Below the pieces are notes generated by a model. That model was not told where the DNA came from, made no database searches, and saw only the letters and a list, made by a program, of their open reading frames with translations. From positions 6,490-70,489 of the forward strand of contig JBAVAR010000011.1 in assembly GCA_049585815.1 (NCBI GenBank): a DNA stretch of 64,000 bases, written 5' to 3'. This DNA is from DATLSM01 sp049585815 (lineage in GTDB: Bacteria; Actinomycetota; Thermoleophilia; Solirubrobacterales; 70-9). Made by a program: the position numbers and the translations under genes. Positions within the stretch are counted from its first letter, which is position 1, and the number at the start of each line of letters is the position of its first letter. Shown here piece by piece: positions 18,226-25,125 of this stretch.

Positions 18226-18731
18226 TTGGTTCGGGGTTGGCGTCTGACGAAGGACTCGTGGCGAGTGATCCGGCGGGACCCAGCGATGGTTTCGATCGCG
18301 TTGATGGGTGCAGGTTGCGCGTTGGCAGGAGCTGCCGCCATCTTTTACTTTCCGGCTACTTCAGCTCACCGGCCGATTCGCGGGGCGACATTACGCTGGC
18401 GGCCGCCAGCGCCATCTACCCGATGACCTTCCTCAGCGTCTTCTTCAACGTCGCCCTAGCCGGTGCAGCCGCGGCAAGCATTGACGGCCGACCGATCGGC
18501 ATCCGCGAAGCGCTCGACATCTCTTGGAAGTGGGTGGGCCGGAGCGTGCAGTGGTCGCTGCTGGCGGCGGGAGTGAGTCAATCCTGGAGCAGATCGCCTC
18601 ACGAATTCCCGGCGCCGGGCCTCGCGTCTTGGCTTCTAGGTGCAGCTTGGAGTTTGGCGACAATCTTCGCGGTGCCTTTGCTGGCGCTTGAGGGCGCCGG
18701 GCCGCTCAAGATCACCGAGTCACGCTGGTGA
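18226..18731 (+). pseudogene. Frameshifted multi-pass membrane protein, DUF6159-like
   Basis: A TTG start at 18226 follows GAGGGAAAG and encodes MVRGWRLTKDSWRVIRRDPA then a transmembrane segment (IALMGAGCALAGAAAIFYFPA). After about 18360 the sense moves to another frame (GDITLAAASAIYPMTFLSVFFNVALAGAAAASIDGRPIGI...). Between about 18570 and 18620 a third frame carries ESILEQIASRIPGAGP before sense returns as WLLGAAWSLATIFAVPLLALEGAGP, and the product stops early at 18731. Intact relatives are about 270 residues and continue beyond this point. Several frame changes plus truncation mark it as decayed. Confidence 0.6.
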
Positions 18732-18817
18732 CGGTTCGGCGACGGCAGGTCGGGCCCCAGGAAACGGTCGCTTCGGTGGTTGACAAAAGCCTTCTCGGAG
18801 GCGGTTGTTGCTAGCCG

Positions 18818-19219
18818 TCAGTCAGCCCACCAGTCGCGCTGGCCATTGACGTCATCGCGCCGAGCCTCGCCCAGACTGGGCGCGCCGATTACGAGGATCT
18901 CGAGGCCCTCCTGTCCGGCCTCGTAGCCGCGCCAGGTACCGGCCGGCACGCGCACGGCGTCCCATTTCTTTACCTCGACAATCTCTTCGTCGAGTTTCAT
19001 CCGCCCGCCCCCGCTTAGGACCACGTACACCTCCTCCTGCTCTTTGTGGGTGTGGCCATACGGAAAGCGATAGCCGGGCGGGACGCGCTGGTAGCCCAAG
19101 CCGGATTTCTCGAGCTCGAGCGCCTCGGTCGCCAGGCGAAATTCTAGGTCCGGTGCGCCGTTGAACTTGGAGCCCACGTCCTCCAAGTCCTCCTTGAGGT
19201 TCCTCAGAGTGAACGGCAT
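18818..19219 (-). CDS. Small cupin-domain protein
   Basis: 133 residues forming one cupin barrel. The first motif is intact (YGHTHKEQEEVYVVLSGGGRM with His-x-His-x4-Glu metal ligands at about 54-60), followed by a DEEIVEVKKWDAVRVPAGTWRGYEAG second motif in which the ligand His is replaced. It is a paralogue of the protein at 61531-61920, which has the same motif order and the same W-D-(A/V)-V-R-V segment. A metal-dependent small-molecule enzyme or sensor is likely; no substrate can be named. A TAGGAT box ends six bases before the ATG. Confidence 0.8.
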   Translation of the reverse strand: MPFTLRNLKEDLEDVGSKFNGAPDLEFRLATEALELEKSGLGYQRVPPGYRFPYGHTHKEQEEVYVVLSGGGRMKLDEEIVEVKKWDAVRVPAGTWRGYEAGQEGLEILVIGAPSLGEARRDDVNGQRDWWAD

Positions 19220-19225
19220 GGCGCA

Positions 19226-19231
19226 ATCCTA
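19226..19231 (-). promoter_or_regulatory. Probable -10 box (TAGGAT), leaderless geometry
   Basis: TAGGAT on the minus strand, six bases before the ATG at 19219 of the cupin gene. Confidence 0.45.
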
Positions 19232-19831
19232 TTGCACCCAGAGCTGGGGTCGCTGATGTGATCGCCTAGCACCCCGGCGGTGTCAAGTCACCGGGTCAGA
19301 TTGTGAGCAGTGCTTCCCATCCAATGCAGTAACGCCCTATTCCCGAGTATCGGCATCGCGCATCCCTTGGCGCAAGAGGAGCGGTGTGCCGCCTTGCCCC
19401 GACCTGCTCAGGTCTGCCATCGGGTGAGCTGCTCGGCGAGCTCCTCGCAAAGGGAGTGGTTCCTACACTCAGATATTCCAAAAGCCCGAGGATTCGACCA
19501 ACGACGTTCCCGTGAACCTCGAGAGAGAGAGAGGTACGTACGGGGCTCTTCTTAATTGGATGCACGCGGGGATGGAGTCGTCGCGATGGGGCGCGCAAAG
19601 CAGGGCGCTCGGTCAGCGACCTTGCCCGCGCCCCAAGCGCCACGAGAGTCCTCACTCTGGGTCGCAACAGCGCCGATCGGTTGGCCAGACTCGGCCAAGC
19701 CACCGGAAAGCGCCGATGTTCCGCTCACATCGTCGCGGTGCACCCCCCAGCGTCCGCCCACAGGCATCGACGCCTGCGGCGGCCGGTAGCGACCGATCCT
19801 CGAATCCCGCTCAGCCCCCCCTTGGATCAGT
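19232..19831. other. Intergenic region, nothing recognised
   Basis: About 600 bases. Open frames on both strands are Arg/Ser/Pro-rich, lack ribosome binding sites and show no motif. Confidence 0.45.
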
Positions 19832-20272
19832 TCACCGATGGCTCCCGGTGGCTGAGGGCCTACTCTTCTCGAAGCGTTGAAGGCCGTCATTGGGGATCGC
19901 GTCCCAGTGCGGAGCTGAGGATACCCACTGGCGCCAGGACGGCTGAATTTCGGGGTCTCCCTCCACTGCACCCAGCCGTACTCCAACTACCTGATCCAGT
20001 TCGGGGTCACCACTGAAAAGCTGCCCGCCGCAGTGAACGCAGAAGGACTTGGGTTGGCCGTCCGGTGGACGAAAGGTGTGGATCGCCTCAGCCCCTGCGA
20101 CGATCTCAAACCCCTCTGCCGGGACGCGCGCATTCAACGTTGAGGTCGTCCCGCTTCGTCGCTGGCAGCGCTTGCAATGGCAATAACCAGCGGTCTCAAA
20201 CGGCGCCGTAACCTGGAAGCGAACTCTGCCACACAGGCATCTTCCGCTCAGTGGTGCCTCTGCTGAAGGCAT
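19832..20272 (-). CDS. GFA/CENP-V family zinc-binding protein
   Basis: 146 residues with the full cysteine set of the glutathione-dependent formaldehyde-activating (GFA) family: Cys12 and Cys14 (GRCLCG), Cys31, Cys33 and Cys36 (YCHCKRC) and Cys78 and Cys81 (FCVHCGG). These bind two zinc ions. The family name comes from S-hydroxymethylglutathione synthase (Gfa). Actinobacteria usually lack glutathione, so the actual adduct or substrate is unknown. It is divergent from a HAD phosphatase gene 54 bases away. A TAGCCT box ends seven bases before the ATG. Confidence 0.88.
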   Translation of the reverse strand: MPSAEAPLSGRCLCGRVRFQVTAPFETAGYCHCKRCQRRSGTTSTLNARVPAEGFEIVAGAEAIHTFRPPDGQPKSFCVHCGGQLFSGDPELDQVVGVRLGAVEGDPEIQPSWRQWVSSAPHWDAIPNDGLQRFEKSRPSATGSHR

Positions 20273-20279
20273 GGCTGAG

Positions 20280-20285
20280 AGGCTA
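20280..20285 (-). promoter_or_regulatory. Probable -10 box (TAGCCT), leaderless geometry
   Basis: TAGCCT on the minus strand, seven bases before the ATG at 20272. A TTGACC lies 21 bases upstream, slightly too far for an ideal -35. Confidence 0.45.
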
Positions 20286-20326
20286 GCTCACGATCTCCGC
20301 CCGATCGGTCAAGCTGTGGCGCACCG

Positions 20327-20986
20327 ATGGTGGCTTCTGAATCATGCCGGTGGCGGATCGCCAGTTTCGACCTCGACGGCACCCTGGTCCGCGGCACTAC
20401 CGTGAGTCGGCATTTGGCTGACCGCTTCGGCGAGAGCGGGCCAATAGCTGAGCTCGAGCAAGGCTATGCATCAGGCGAGATATCCAACGCAATGGTCGCC
20501 TCCGAACAGGCGCGTAGCTTCCGCGGTGTTCCCCTCCAAGACATCGTCTCAAAGCTCATCGACATCCCATGCATTGCGGGCATCAATGCCACCCTTACCG
20601 CCCTGGGCGATCGGGGTATCGAGTCCCTGTTGGGTACGGTGACGTGGAGCTTCGCGGCGCGGGAGTTCGGTGGGCGCCACGGATTTGCCGCCGTTTCGGG
20701 GACGGAGATTGAGCTTGGTCTCGGCGATATTCCAACCGGCGAGGTCAGCTGCCACTGCGATGAGAGGGACAAGTTGGAGTTCGTTGTCGCCCACTGCGAG
20801 GCCAGTGGCGTCGACCTGTCCGAGTGCATCGCAATTGGCGACTCCCGATCAGACATCCCGCTCTTTAGGGCGGTCGGTTTCTCGATTGCATTAAACGCGA
20901 CGCCACAAGCCCGCGAGGCGGCGTCGGTCTCCCTCGACACCGAGGAGTTAACCGACATTCTCGACCTCATTCCCTGGAATGGCTAG
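20327..20986 (+). CDS. HAD superfamily (subclass IB-like) phosphatase
   Basis: 219 residues. Motif I is FDLDGTLVRG with the nucleophile and acid/base Asp at 15 and 17. A helical cap follows (TVSRHLADRFGESGPIAELEQGYASGEISN). Motif IV is IAIGDSRSDIPLFRAVGFSIALNA at about 168-190. The layout matches SerB-like IB phosphatases, which hydrolyse small phosphomonoesters such as phosphoserine, but the substrate pocket residues cannot be judged by eye. Motif II is atypical: the region after the cap reads LLGTVTWSFAAREF, where the usual hydrophobic-hydrophobic-(T/S) motif gives T-V-T. It is monocistronic and divergent from the GFA gene. Confidence 0.85.
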   Translation: MVASESCRWRIASFDLDGTLVRGTTVSRHLADRFGESGPIAELEQGYASGEISNAMVASEQARSFRGVPLQDIVSKLIDIPCIAGINATLTALGDRGIESLLGTVTWSFAAREFGGRHGFAAVSGTEIELGLGDIPTGEVSCHCDERDKLEFVVAHCEASGVDLSECIAIGDSRSDIPLFRAVGFSIALNATPQAREAASVSLDTEELTDILDLIPWNG

Positions 20987-21223
20987 GTGAGGGGCGAGAT
21001 GGAGGATCGCTGGCGATCACGCGCTCCTAGGCTCCTAGCACCGACACAAGGCGAGTTCGACGCCCCCTCCATTGCTCGAACCCCGACCGGTGGATACCAA
21101 AAGCCAATTGAGAGGCGGTCGGGATGTATCGCCTCGGCGCCGCCAGCTGATCACGAGTGCAGCCTTCACCGAACCTCAGCCCTCGCCATCCCTTCTTGAT
21201 CGGGGCGCCTGCTTGGTCTCATC

Positions 21224-21421
21224 TCATGCTGTCGTTCTGCCAGCGGCTGGATGATCGCCATGCTCGAGTTCATCGGCATCTAGCACGGCCCAACCGACGC
21301 GCTCGACCAGCTGGCCTGAGAAGTGCTCCGACTCGAGATCGGTGAGGGCAACCCGCTCTCGATACACGACTGTGCTTGCCGCCTCCTCCGGAGGGTCGGT
21401 CACTACGAGGATCTGGGGCAT
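21224..21421 (-). CDS. Short conserved hypothetical protein
   Basis: 65 residues. The ATG at 21421 follows GGAGG by a few bases. The sequence (MPQILVVTDPPEEAASTVVY, then a strand-turn-helix pattern with SEHFSGQLVERVGWAVLDAD) is well formed, and third positions are GC-rich as in coding DNA here. I believe similar 55-70 residue proteins occur in related genomes, from memory only. No function is suggested. The next gene is on the opposite strand 226 bases away. Confidence 0.6.
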   Translation of the reverse strand: MPQILVVTDPPEEAASTVVYRERVALTDLESEHFSGQLVERVGWAVLDADELEHGDHPAAGRTTA

Positions 21422-21647
21422 GGTGCCTCCTTCGTTGTGGTGACTCCGGCAGCTTTTCGGCTGAAGCTTGGCGGCTGGTCAAAATTGGGTAAAGATTCGA
21501 TTAGAAGCTCAGCGCCTGCAGATCGCCGTCCCCTCCCCGCGGTGCCCGCGGCGCACCTGGTCCCCGCGCCGCTGAATACGATGGGGTGGCGTCTTCATGT
21601 CACGATCTCCATGGTGATCGTGACCTTCAATCCAGGACCCAGCGGGC

Positions 21648-21884
21648 GTGGCTGAGCAGGTGCCCGCAGTCTGCGATGTGCTCGACACGATTGAGCGTCG
21701 CAACTGGTCGCGACTGCGGCGGCTGCTGCACCCCGAGGTTCATTGGACGACGGCGATCGAGGAGCACCTGCACGGGCCAGCTGCGGTGATGGCCTGCCTA
21801 TCTCAGGATCCCCCGCCTTCACCCCCCGCATTCCACGAGCTGCGCGAGGGGCGCATCGTTCGCTGGATCGATACGCCCGGTTGA
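21648..21884 (+). CDS. Small NTF2-like (SnoaL-type) protein
   Basis: 78 residues from a GTG. The order helix (VCDVLDTIERRNWSRLRRLL), HPEVHWTTAIEEHLHGPAAVMACL and a final strand EGRIVRWIDTPG is that of minimal SnoaL/NTF2-like folds, here lacking several strands. These are cone-shaped barrels that bind or isomerise small hydrophobic molecules. The protein is shorter than the usual 110-140 residues, so it may depend on a partner or be truncated. No ribosome binding site is evident. Confidence 0.55.
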   Translation: MAEQVPAVCDVLDTIERRNWSRLRRLLHPEVHWTTAIEEHLHGPAAVMACLSQDPPPSPPAFHELREGRIVRWIDTPG

Positions 21885-21978
21885 GGGGTAGGGCGATGTT
21901 TCCATCGCGAAGAAGACCGGTCGGACTGCCTCCAGCTTGGCTCGAGCACTTCTCAGATATACAACCCCGAATCGAGGA

Positions 21979-22158
21979 TCACGTCTCCGGCTCGAAGTCA
22001 CCCTTGCGGGCCCCGCACACTGGGCAAAACCAGGTGTCGGGGATATCCTCAAACAGTGTCCCAGATGGGATGCCACCATCTGGATCCCCATGTGTCGGGT
22101 CATAGATGTATCCACATGAGGTGCAGACCCAGCGGACTGCGGTCGCGCTATCAGCCAT
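21979..22158 (-). CDS. Rubredoxin
   Basis: 59 residues, clearly rubredoxin: a first iron-binding knuckle CTSCGYIYDPTHGDPDGGI (Cys12 and Cys15) and a second FCPVCGARKGDFEP (Cys45 and Cys48), with the conserved D-x-W before it. One Fe sits in four Cys thiolates and carries single electrons in the cytosol, for example to alkane hydroxylases, diiron peroxidases or flavoproteins; no such partner is adjacent. The ATG lies inside the end of the upstream NTF2-like gene (ATGGCTGA, eight-base overlap), implying translational coupling. Confidence 0.93.
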   Translation of the reverse strand: MADSATAVRWVCTSCGYIYDPTHGDPDGGIPSGTLFEDIPDTWFCPVCGARKGDFEPET

Positions 22159-22567
22159 CTGGGGACCGCTCGGGCATCAAGCCGACCCTCTCCAGCATCT
22201 GCTCATCGGTCAGGTAGGCGCGTGCCTCGAGGATTCCGCCACGGTCCCCTAGGCGGGCGAGCATCGCCGAGGGGGATAGGACGTCCTCGCCCATCAGCAC
22301 TTCGGAGAGGACAAGGAACCGAGCCCGATCCAGGACCCGCACTTCACGCACCCGGACCTGATGTTTGATTGCTGAAACGTCGAGATCCCTGACCCAGCGT
22401 CGCAGGCCGTCATGTCCGTGATAGATGCGGTCCTCCCCTGCCAGTGACGTGGGGTGGAACTCGATGGCCGGATCCGCCAGCGCTATGAGAGCCTCCGCGT
22501 CGCGTGAATTGAACCCATCGATAAAACGAAACCCGAGTGCCTCCACCGAGTCAGCTACCGTCGACAT
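22151..22567 (-). CDS. NTF2-like/SnoaL-type protein, coupled to rubredoxin
   Basis: 138 residues with the SnoaL-like cone fold: N-terminal helix (VEALGFRFIDGFNSRDAEALIALADPAIEFHPTS), GEDRIYHGHDGLRRWVRDL, then strands IKHQVRVREVRVLDRARFLVLSEVLM and GILEARAYLTDEQMLERVGL. It probably binds or transforms a small organic molecule. Its last codons overlap the rubredoxin start by eight bases, so the two are made together. The pairing hints that it acts in a redox pathway, but no substrate can be read. A TACACT box ends six bases before the ATG. Confidence 0.8.
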   Translation of the reverse strand: MSTVADSVEALGFRFIDGFNSRDAEALIALADPAIEFHPTSLAGEDRIYHGHDGLRRWVRDLDVSAIKHQVRVREVRVLDRARFLVLSEVLMGEDVLSPSAMLARLGDRGGILEARAYLTDEQMLERVGLMPERSPDG

Positions 22568-22573
22568 GGAGCC

Positions 22574-22579
22574 AGTGTA
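22574..22579 (-). promoter_or_regulatory. Probable -10 box (TACACT), leaderless geometry
   Basis: TACACT on the minus strand, six bases before the ATG at 22567. It would drive the NTF2-like/rubredoxin pair. Confidence 0.5.
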
Positions 22580-22638
22580 GGCGGGTCGCGAGCTCCGATG
22601 TGAAGCTCTAGCGCTTGACAGGTCGGTTGGCGAAGCCG

Positions 22639-23436
22639 CTATTCCAGCAACCGCCCGCCATCAACGACGATCTGCGCACCGGTCATGTAGTTGGAGAGCT
22701 CGCAGGCAAGGAACAGCGCCACCCGTCCGATGTCATCAGCCTCACCCATGCGCCCCATCGGGATCATCGCCTCAAAGCCCTCCAGGTTCGCCTGGTCCAT
22801 ATCTCCAGCGCCGGGTGTCTTGATCCCACCCGGCGCGATCGCATTGACCGAGATGCCATGGGGTGCGAGCTCCAGGGCGACGTTTTTGGTGAAGCCCCAG
22901 GCACCGTGCTTGGAGGCGTCATATGGGGCTAGGCCGACCATCGAGGGATGCAACGCGTCGATCGAGGTGACGTTGATGATCCGACCGCCCCTTCCCTGGG
23001 TGATCATCTGCGTCGAGACGGCTTTCGTGCACAGGAACAGCCCCGTCAGATTGACGTCGATCACTCGTTGGAACGTCTTCAGATCGAGCTCGCCCAAGGG
23101 CACCATCGGGTAGATCCCCGCGTTGTTGACGAGGATCTCCACAGCGCCGAAGACATCGACCGCGTCGTGCACCATGCGCTCGACGCTTTCCGGATTGCTG
23201 ATGTCAGCATGAACCGCGAGAGCGCTGTGGGCTCGCTGGGCCTGCAGGGTTTCGGCCGCGTCCTCGGCGGCCAACAGATCCAGATCTGCGATGACGACGC
23301 TCGCGCCAGCCTCGTGCAGGCGGCGGGCGATGCCAAGGCCGATCCCCATCGCCGCGCCGGTGATGATCGCGTTGAGGCCGGTGAGATCGATGAGCGCTCC
23401 CAGCGCTGGTCTCTGTGGTGGGGGGATCGGATCCAT
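22639..23436 (-). CDS. Short-chain dehydrogenase/reductase (classical SDR)
   Basis: 265 residues from the ATG at 23436; an ATG at 23472 would add 12 residues. All classical SDR motifs are present: TGAAMGIGLG cofactor loop, DLD after the second strand (acidic, NAD-preferring), NNAGIYP, catalytic Ser (NVTSIDAL), YDASK with Tyr and Lys, and APGGIKTPG. The C-terminal YMTGAQIVVDGGRLL is typical. It would oxidise an alcohol or reduce a ketone with NAD(H). Substrate unknown. It lies upstream of, and on the same strand as, the NTF2-like/rubredoxin pair, separated by about 70 bases. Confidence 0.9.
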   Translation of the reverse strand: MDPIPPPQRPALGALIDLTGLNAIITGAAMGIGLGIARRLHEAGASVVIADLDLLAAEDAAETLQAQRAHSALAVHADISNPESVERMVHDAVDVFGAVEILVNNAGIYPMVPLGELDLKTFQRVIDVNLTGLFLCTKAVSTQMITQGRGGRIINVTSIDALHPSMVGLAPYDASKHGAWGFTKNVALELAPHGISVNAIAPGGIKTPGAGDMDQANLEGFEAMIPMGRMGEADDIGRVALFLACELSNYMTGAQIVVDGGRLLE

Positions 23437-23642
23437 CCACTGGAAGTTTCCACGCGGGCGCCGGATGGGCATCCGTATTTGGCCGCTGGGTGAGGTTGCG
23501 AACTACTGACCAGAGCGGAAAGTCCTGCGAGTCTCGGCACCGAGCACATTCCTACTCTGGGAGATTTGGGTGGGGCTGGGTTCAGTTTAGATGTAGATTC
23601 CGATTAACAGAGACCGTGAAAGTGGCGCTCGGGAGGGGTTTG

Positions 23643-24005
23643 ATGCGATCCATTGAAAAGTTAACTGCGAGGAACAACCTCCGGAGGCCCTCGATCTGGG
23701 CGATTGCCGCGATCCTTGTGCTCGCCGTGGTTGGGACCTTGCCTGCGGGTGCCGCGGCAGAAGAAGCAGAAGAAACAACGGCGACAAACTGCAGCTCGGC
23801 GCCGCACCACATCAGCGATCTGGCCGAGAGTGGTTCGAGCTGCAAGAAGGCGCTCAAGGTCGCGAAGTACGCAATCAAGAACAAGAACAGCTTCAGCTGG
23901 ACCCACGACGGTTTTCACTGCCATGGGGAGTCGACTGAGGGCATGCCGCCGATCTCCTTCACCTGCAAGAAGAGCATTTCCCGGATCTACTTCACCTACG
24001 AATAG
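23643..24005 (+). CDS. Small exported cysteine-containing protein
   Basis: 120 residues. The ATG at 23643 follows GGGAGGGG. A long signal peptide (basic start, then WAIAAILVLAVVGTLPAGAAA) precedes a mature part of about 80 residues with four Cys (TNCSSAPHHISDLAESGSSC, FHCHGESTEG, SFTCKKS). Two disulphides are likely. No family is recognised. A small secreted factor or inhibitor-like domain is possible but not demonstrated. Confidence 0.75.
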   Translation: MRSIEKLTARNNLRRPSIWAIAAILVLAVVGTLPAGAAAEEAEETTATNCSSAPHHISDLAESGSSCKKALKVAKYAIKNKNSFSWTHDGFHCHGESTEGMPPISFTCKKSISRIYFTYE

Positions 24006-24105
24006 CGATCCAATAACCCTCAGGGGCGCGCCTCTGCCTGCGTTGGGGCGGGTTCGCGACGCTGGGGCCGGGACAGAGCAGCGAGGTGGTGAGGCCGGTT
24101 CCGGC

Positions 24106-24111
24106 TAAACT
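24106..24111 (+). promoter_or_regulatory. Probable -10 box (TAAACT), near-leaderless geometry
   Basis: TAAACT ends nine bases before the GTG at 24121. No ribosome binding site lies between. Confidence 0.45.
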
Positions 24112-24120
24112 CCCCGCGGC

Positions 24121-24495
24121 GTGGACTGGCGACTCGAATTGGTGCAGGTCCCCGTTTCCGACGTCGACCGAGCTAAGGCCTTCTACACCGAGAAAGCCGG
24201 TTTCAGTGCCGATATCGACGCCGATGTCGGCGGTGGGGTTCGCTTCGTTCAGCTGACCCCTCCAGGGTCGCCATGCTCGATCGCGATCGGAACCGGCCTC
24301 TCGACGATGGCGCCAGGCTCGGTCGAAGGCCTGCAGCTGGTCGTCGCCGACGTCGACACCGCCCGCGCAGAGCTCCTCCGGCGCGGGGTCGAGGTTGGTG
24401 ATGTTCAGGAGTTCGCCTGGGGCAAGTTCATTTACTTCAGCGACCCCGATGGCAATAGCTGGGCTGTGCAGCAACTTCCGCCACGCCCTGAGTAG
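24121..24495 (+). CDS. VOC (glyoxalase/dioxygenase) superfamily protein
   Basis: 124 residues from a GTG. Two beta-alpha-beta-beta-beta units: LVQVPVSDVDRAKAFYTEKAGFSADID and GLQLVVADVDTARAELLRRGVEVGDV, ending FIYFSDPDGNSWAVQQLP. This is the common single-domain 'glyoxalase/bleomycin resistance-like' type. Metal ligands of true glyoxalase I are not all present (no early His), so binding protein or unrelated enzyme are both possible. Single gene. Confidence 0.85.
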   Translation: MDWRLELVQVPVSDVDRAKAFYTEKAGFSADIDADVGGGVRFVQLTPPGSPCSIAIGTGLSTMAPGSVEGLQLVVADVDTARAELLRRGVEVGDVQEFAWGKFIYFSDPDGNSWAVQQLPPRPE

Positions 24496-24959
24496 CGCCC
24501 GCAAGCCACAGTATTTGCCGTCGAGTGCCAATCACCCTTCCGGGTTGCAGAGCAGGGGCATAAGAAGGAGAGGCGATGCGACACTGGCTATTGGGCGCTC
24601 GGCCTCCTGCGGTTAGCGTCCCGACGCAGTTGCGCCGGCGCGGCGAGGGCGCTGGTCCCATCTGTGTCCACGATCGAAGGAGGGAGTCGTATCCGACCTC
24701 ACGCCAGGGCAAAACGCCATCTTCGGATTCCACACCACCCAGGCGGGACTCAATTCTGACCAACTGCTTCCGCTTGGAATGGGGCTGCGGCATCGGTTTT
24801 CGCGCGGCCCGCAGAGCTGTGTCGGGGACTCAATGCCCGACACCTCCGACTGCACCGACATCGATGGCAGAACCCCCGACGGCGACGAGGGGAACGATTC
24901 GCTGAGCGAAAGCGAGCGCCACCGCATCGAGCACCGGCTAACTGTGTTACAAAAATCAC
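24496..24959. other. Region with a possible decayed short gene
   Basis: An open frame ending at 24979 reads convincingly from about 24690 (DLTPGQNAIFGFHTTQAGL, then LGMGLRHRF and an acidic PDGDEGNDSLSESE segment). The ribosome-site-like GAAGGAGGGAG just upstream is followed by GTA, not a start codon; the first in-frame ATG is at 24779. A second GAAGGAGAGG with ATG at 24576 opens a different frame. This may be a gene damaged at its start. No function is recognised. Confidence 0.3.
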
Positions 24960-25085
24960 ATGGAACGCTATCGCCTTGACAATTTCATCGAGTACATCCT
25001 GAGCAGCCGCGGCAGAGAAAATATGGCTCTGTCCCTGATCGCCGCCGGCGGCGTTGTCGGGATGGTCGTCATCGCCCGGCTCTGA
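24960..25085 (+). CDS. Possible 41-residue membrane peptide
   Basis: ATG at 24960 encodes MERYRLDNFIEYILSSRGRE, then a hydrophobic segment (MALSLIAAGGVVGMVVIARL) that would span the membrane once, and a TGA at 25085. It overlaps the end of the preceding open frame by 20 bases. No ribosome binding site is visible, so the support is only the amphipathic start plus transmembrane layout. Confidence 0.3.
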   Translation: MERYRLDNFIEYILSSRGRENMALSLIAAGGVVGMVVIARL

Positions 25086-25125
25086 ACTGAGCGCGCTGGG
25101 CGGCGCCGCCCCATTGCGCGAGTGG

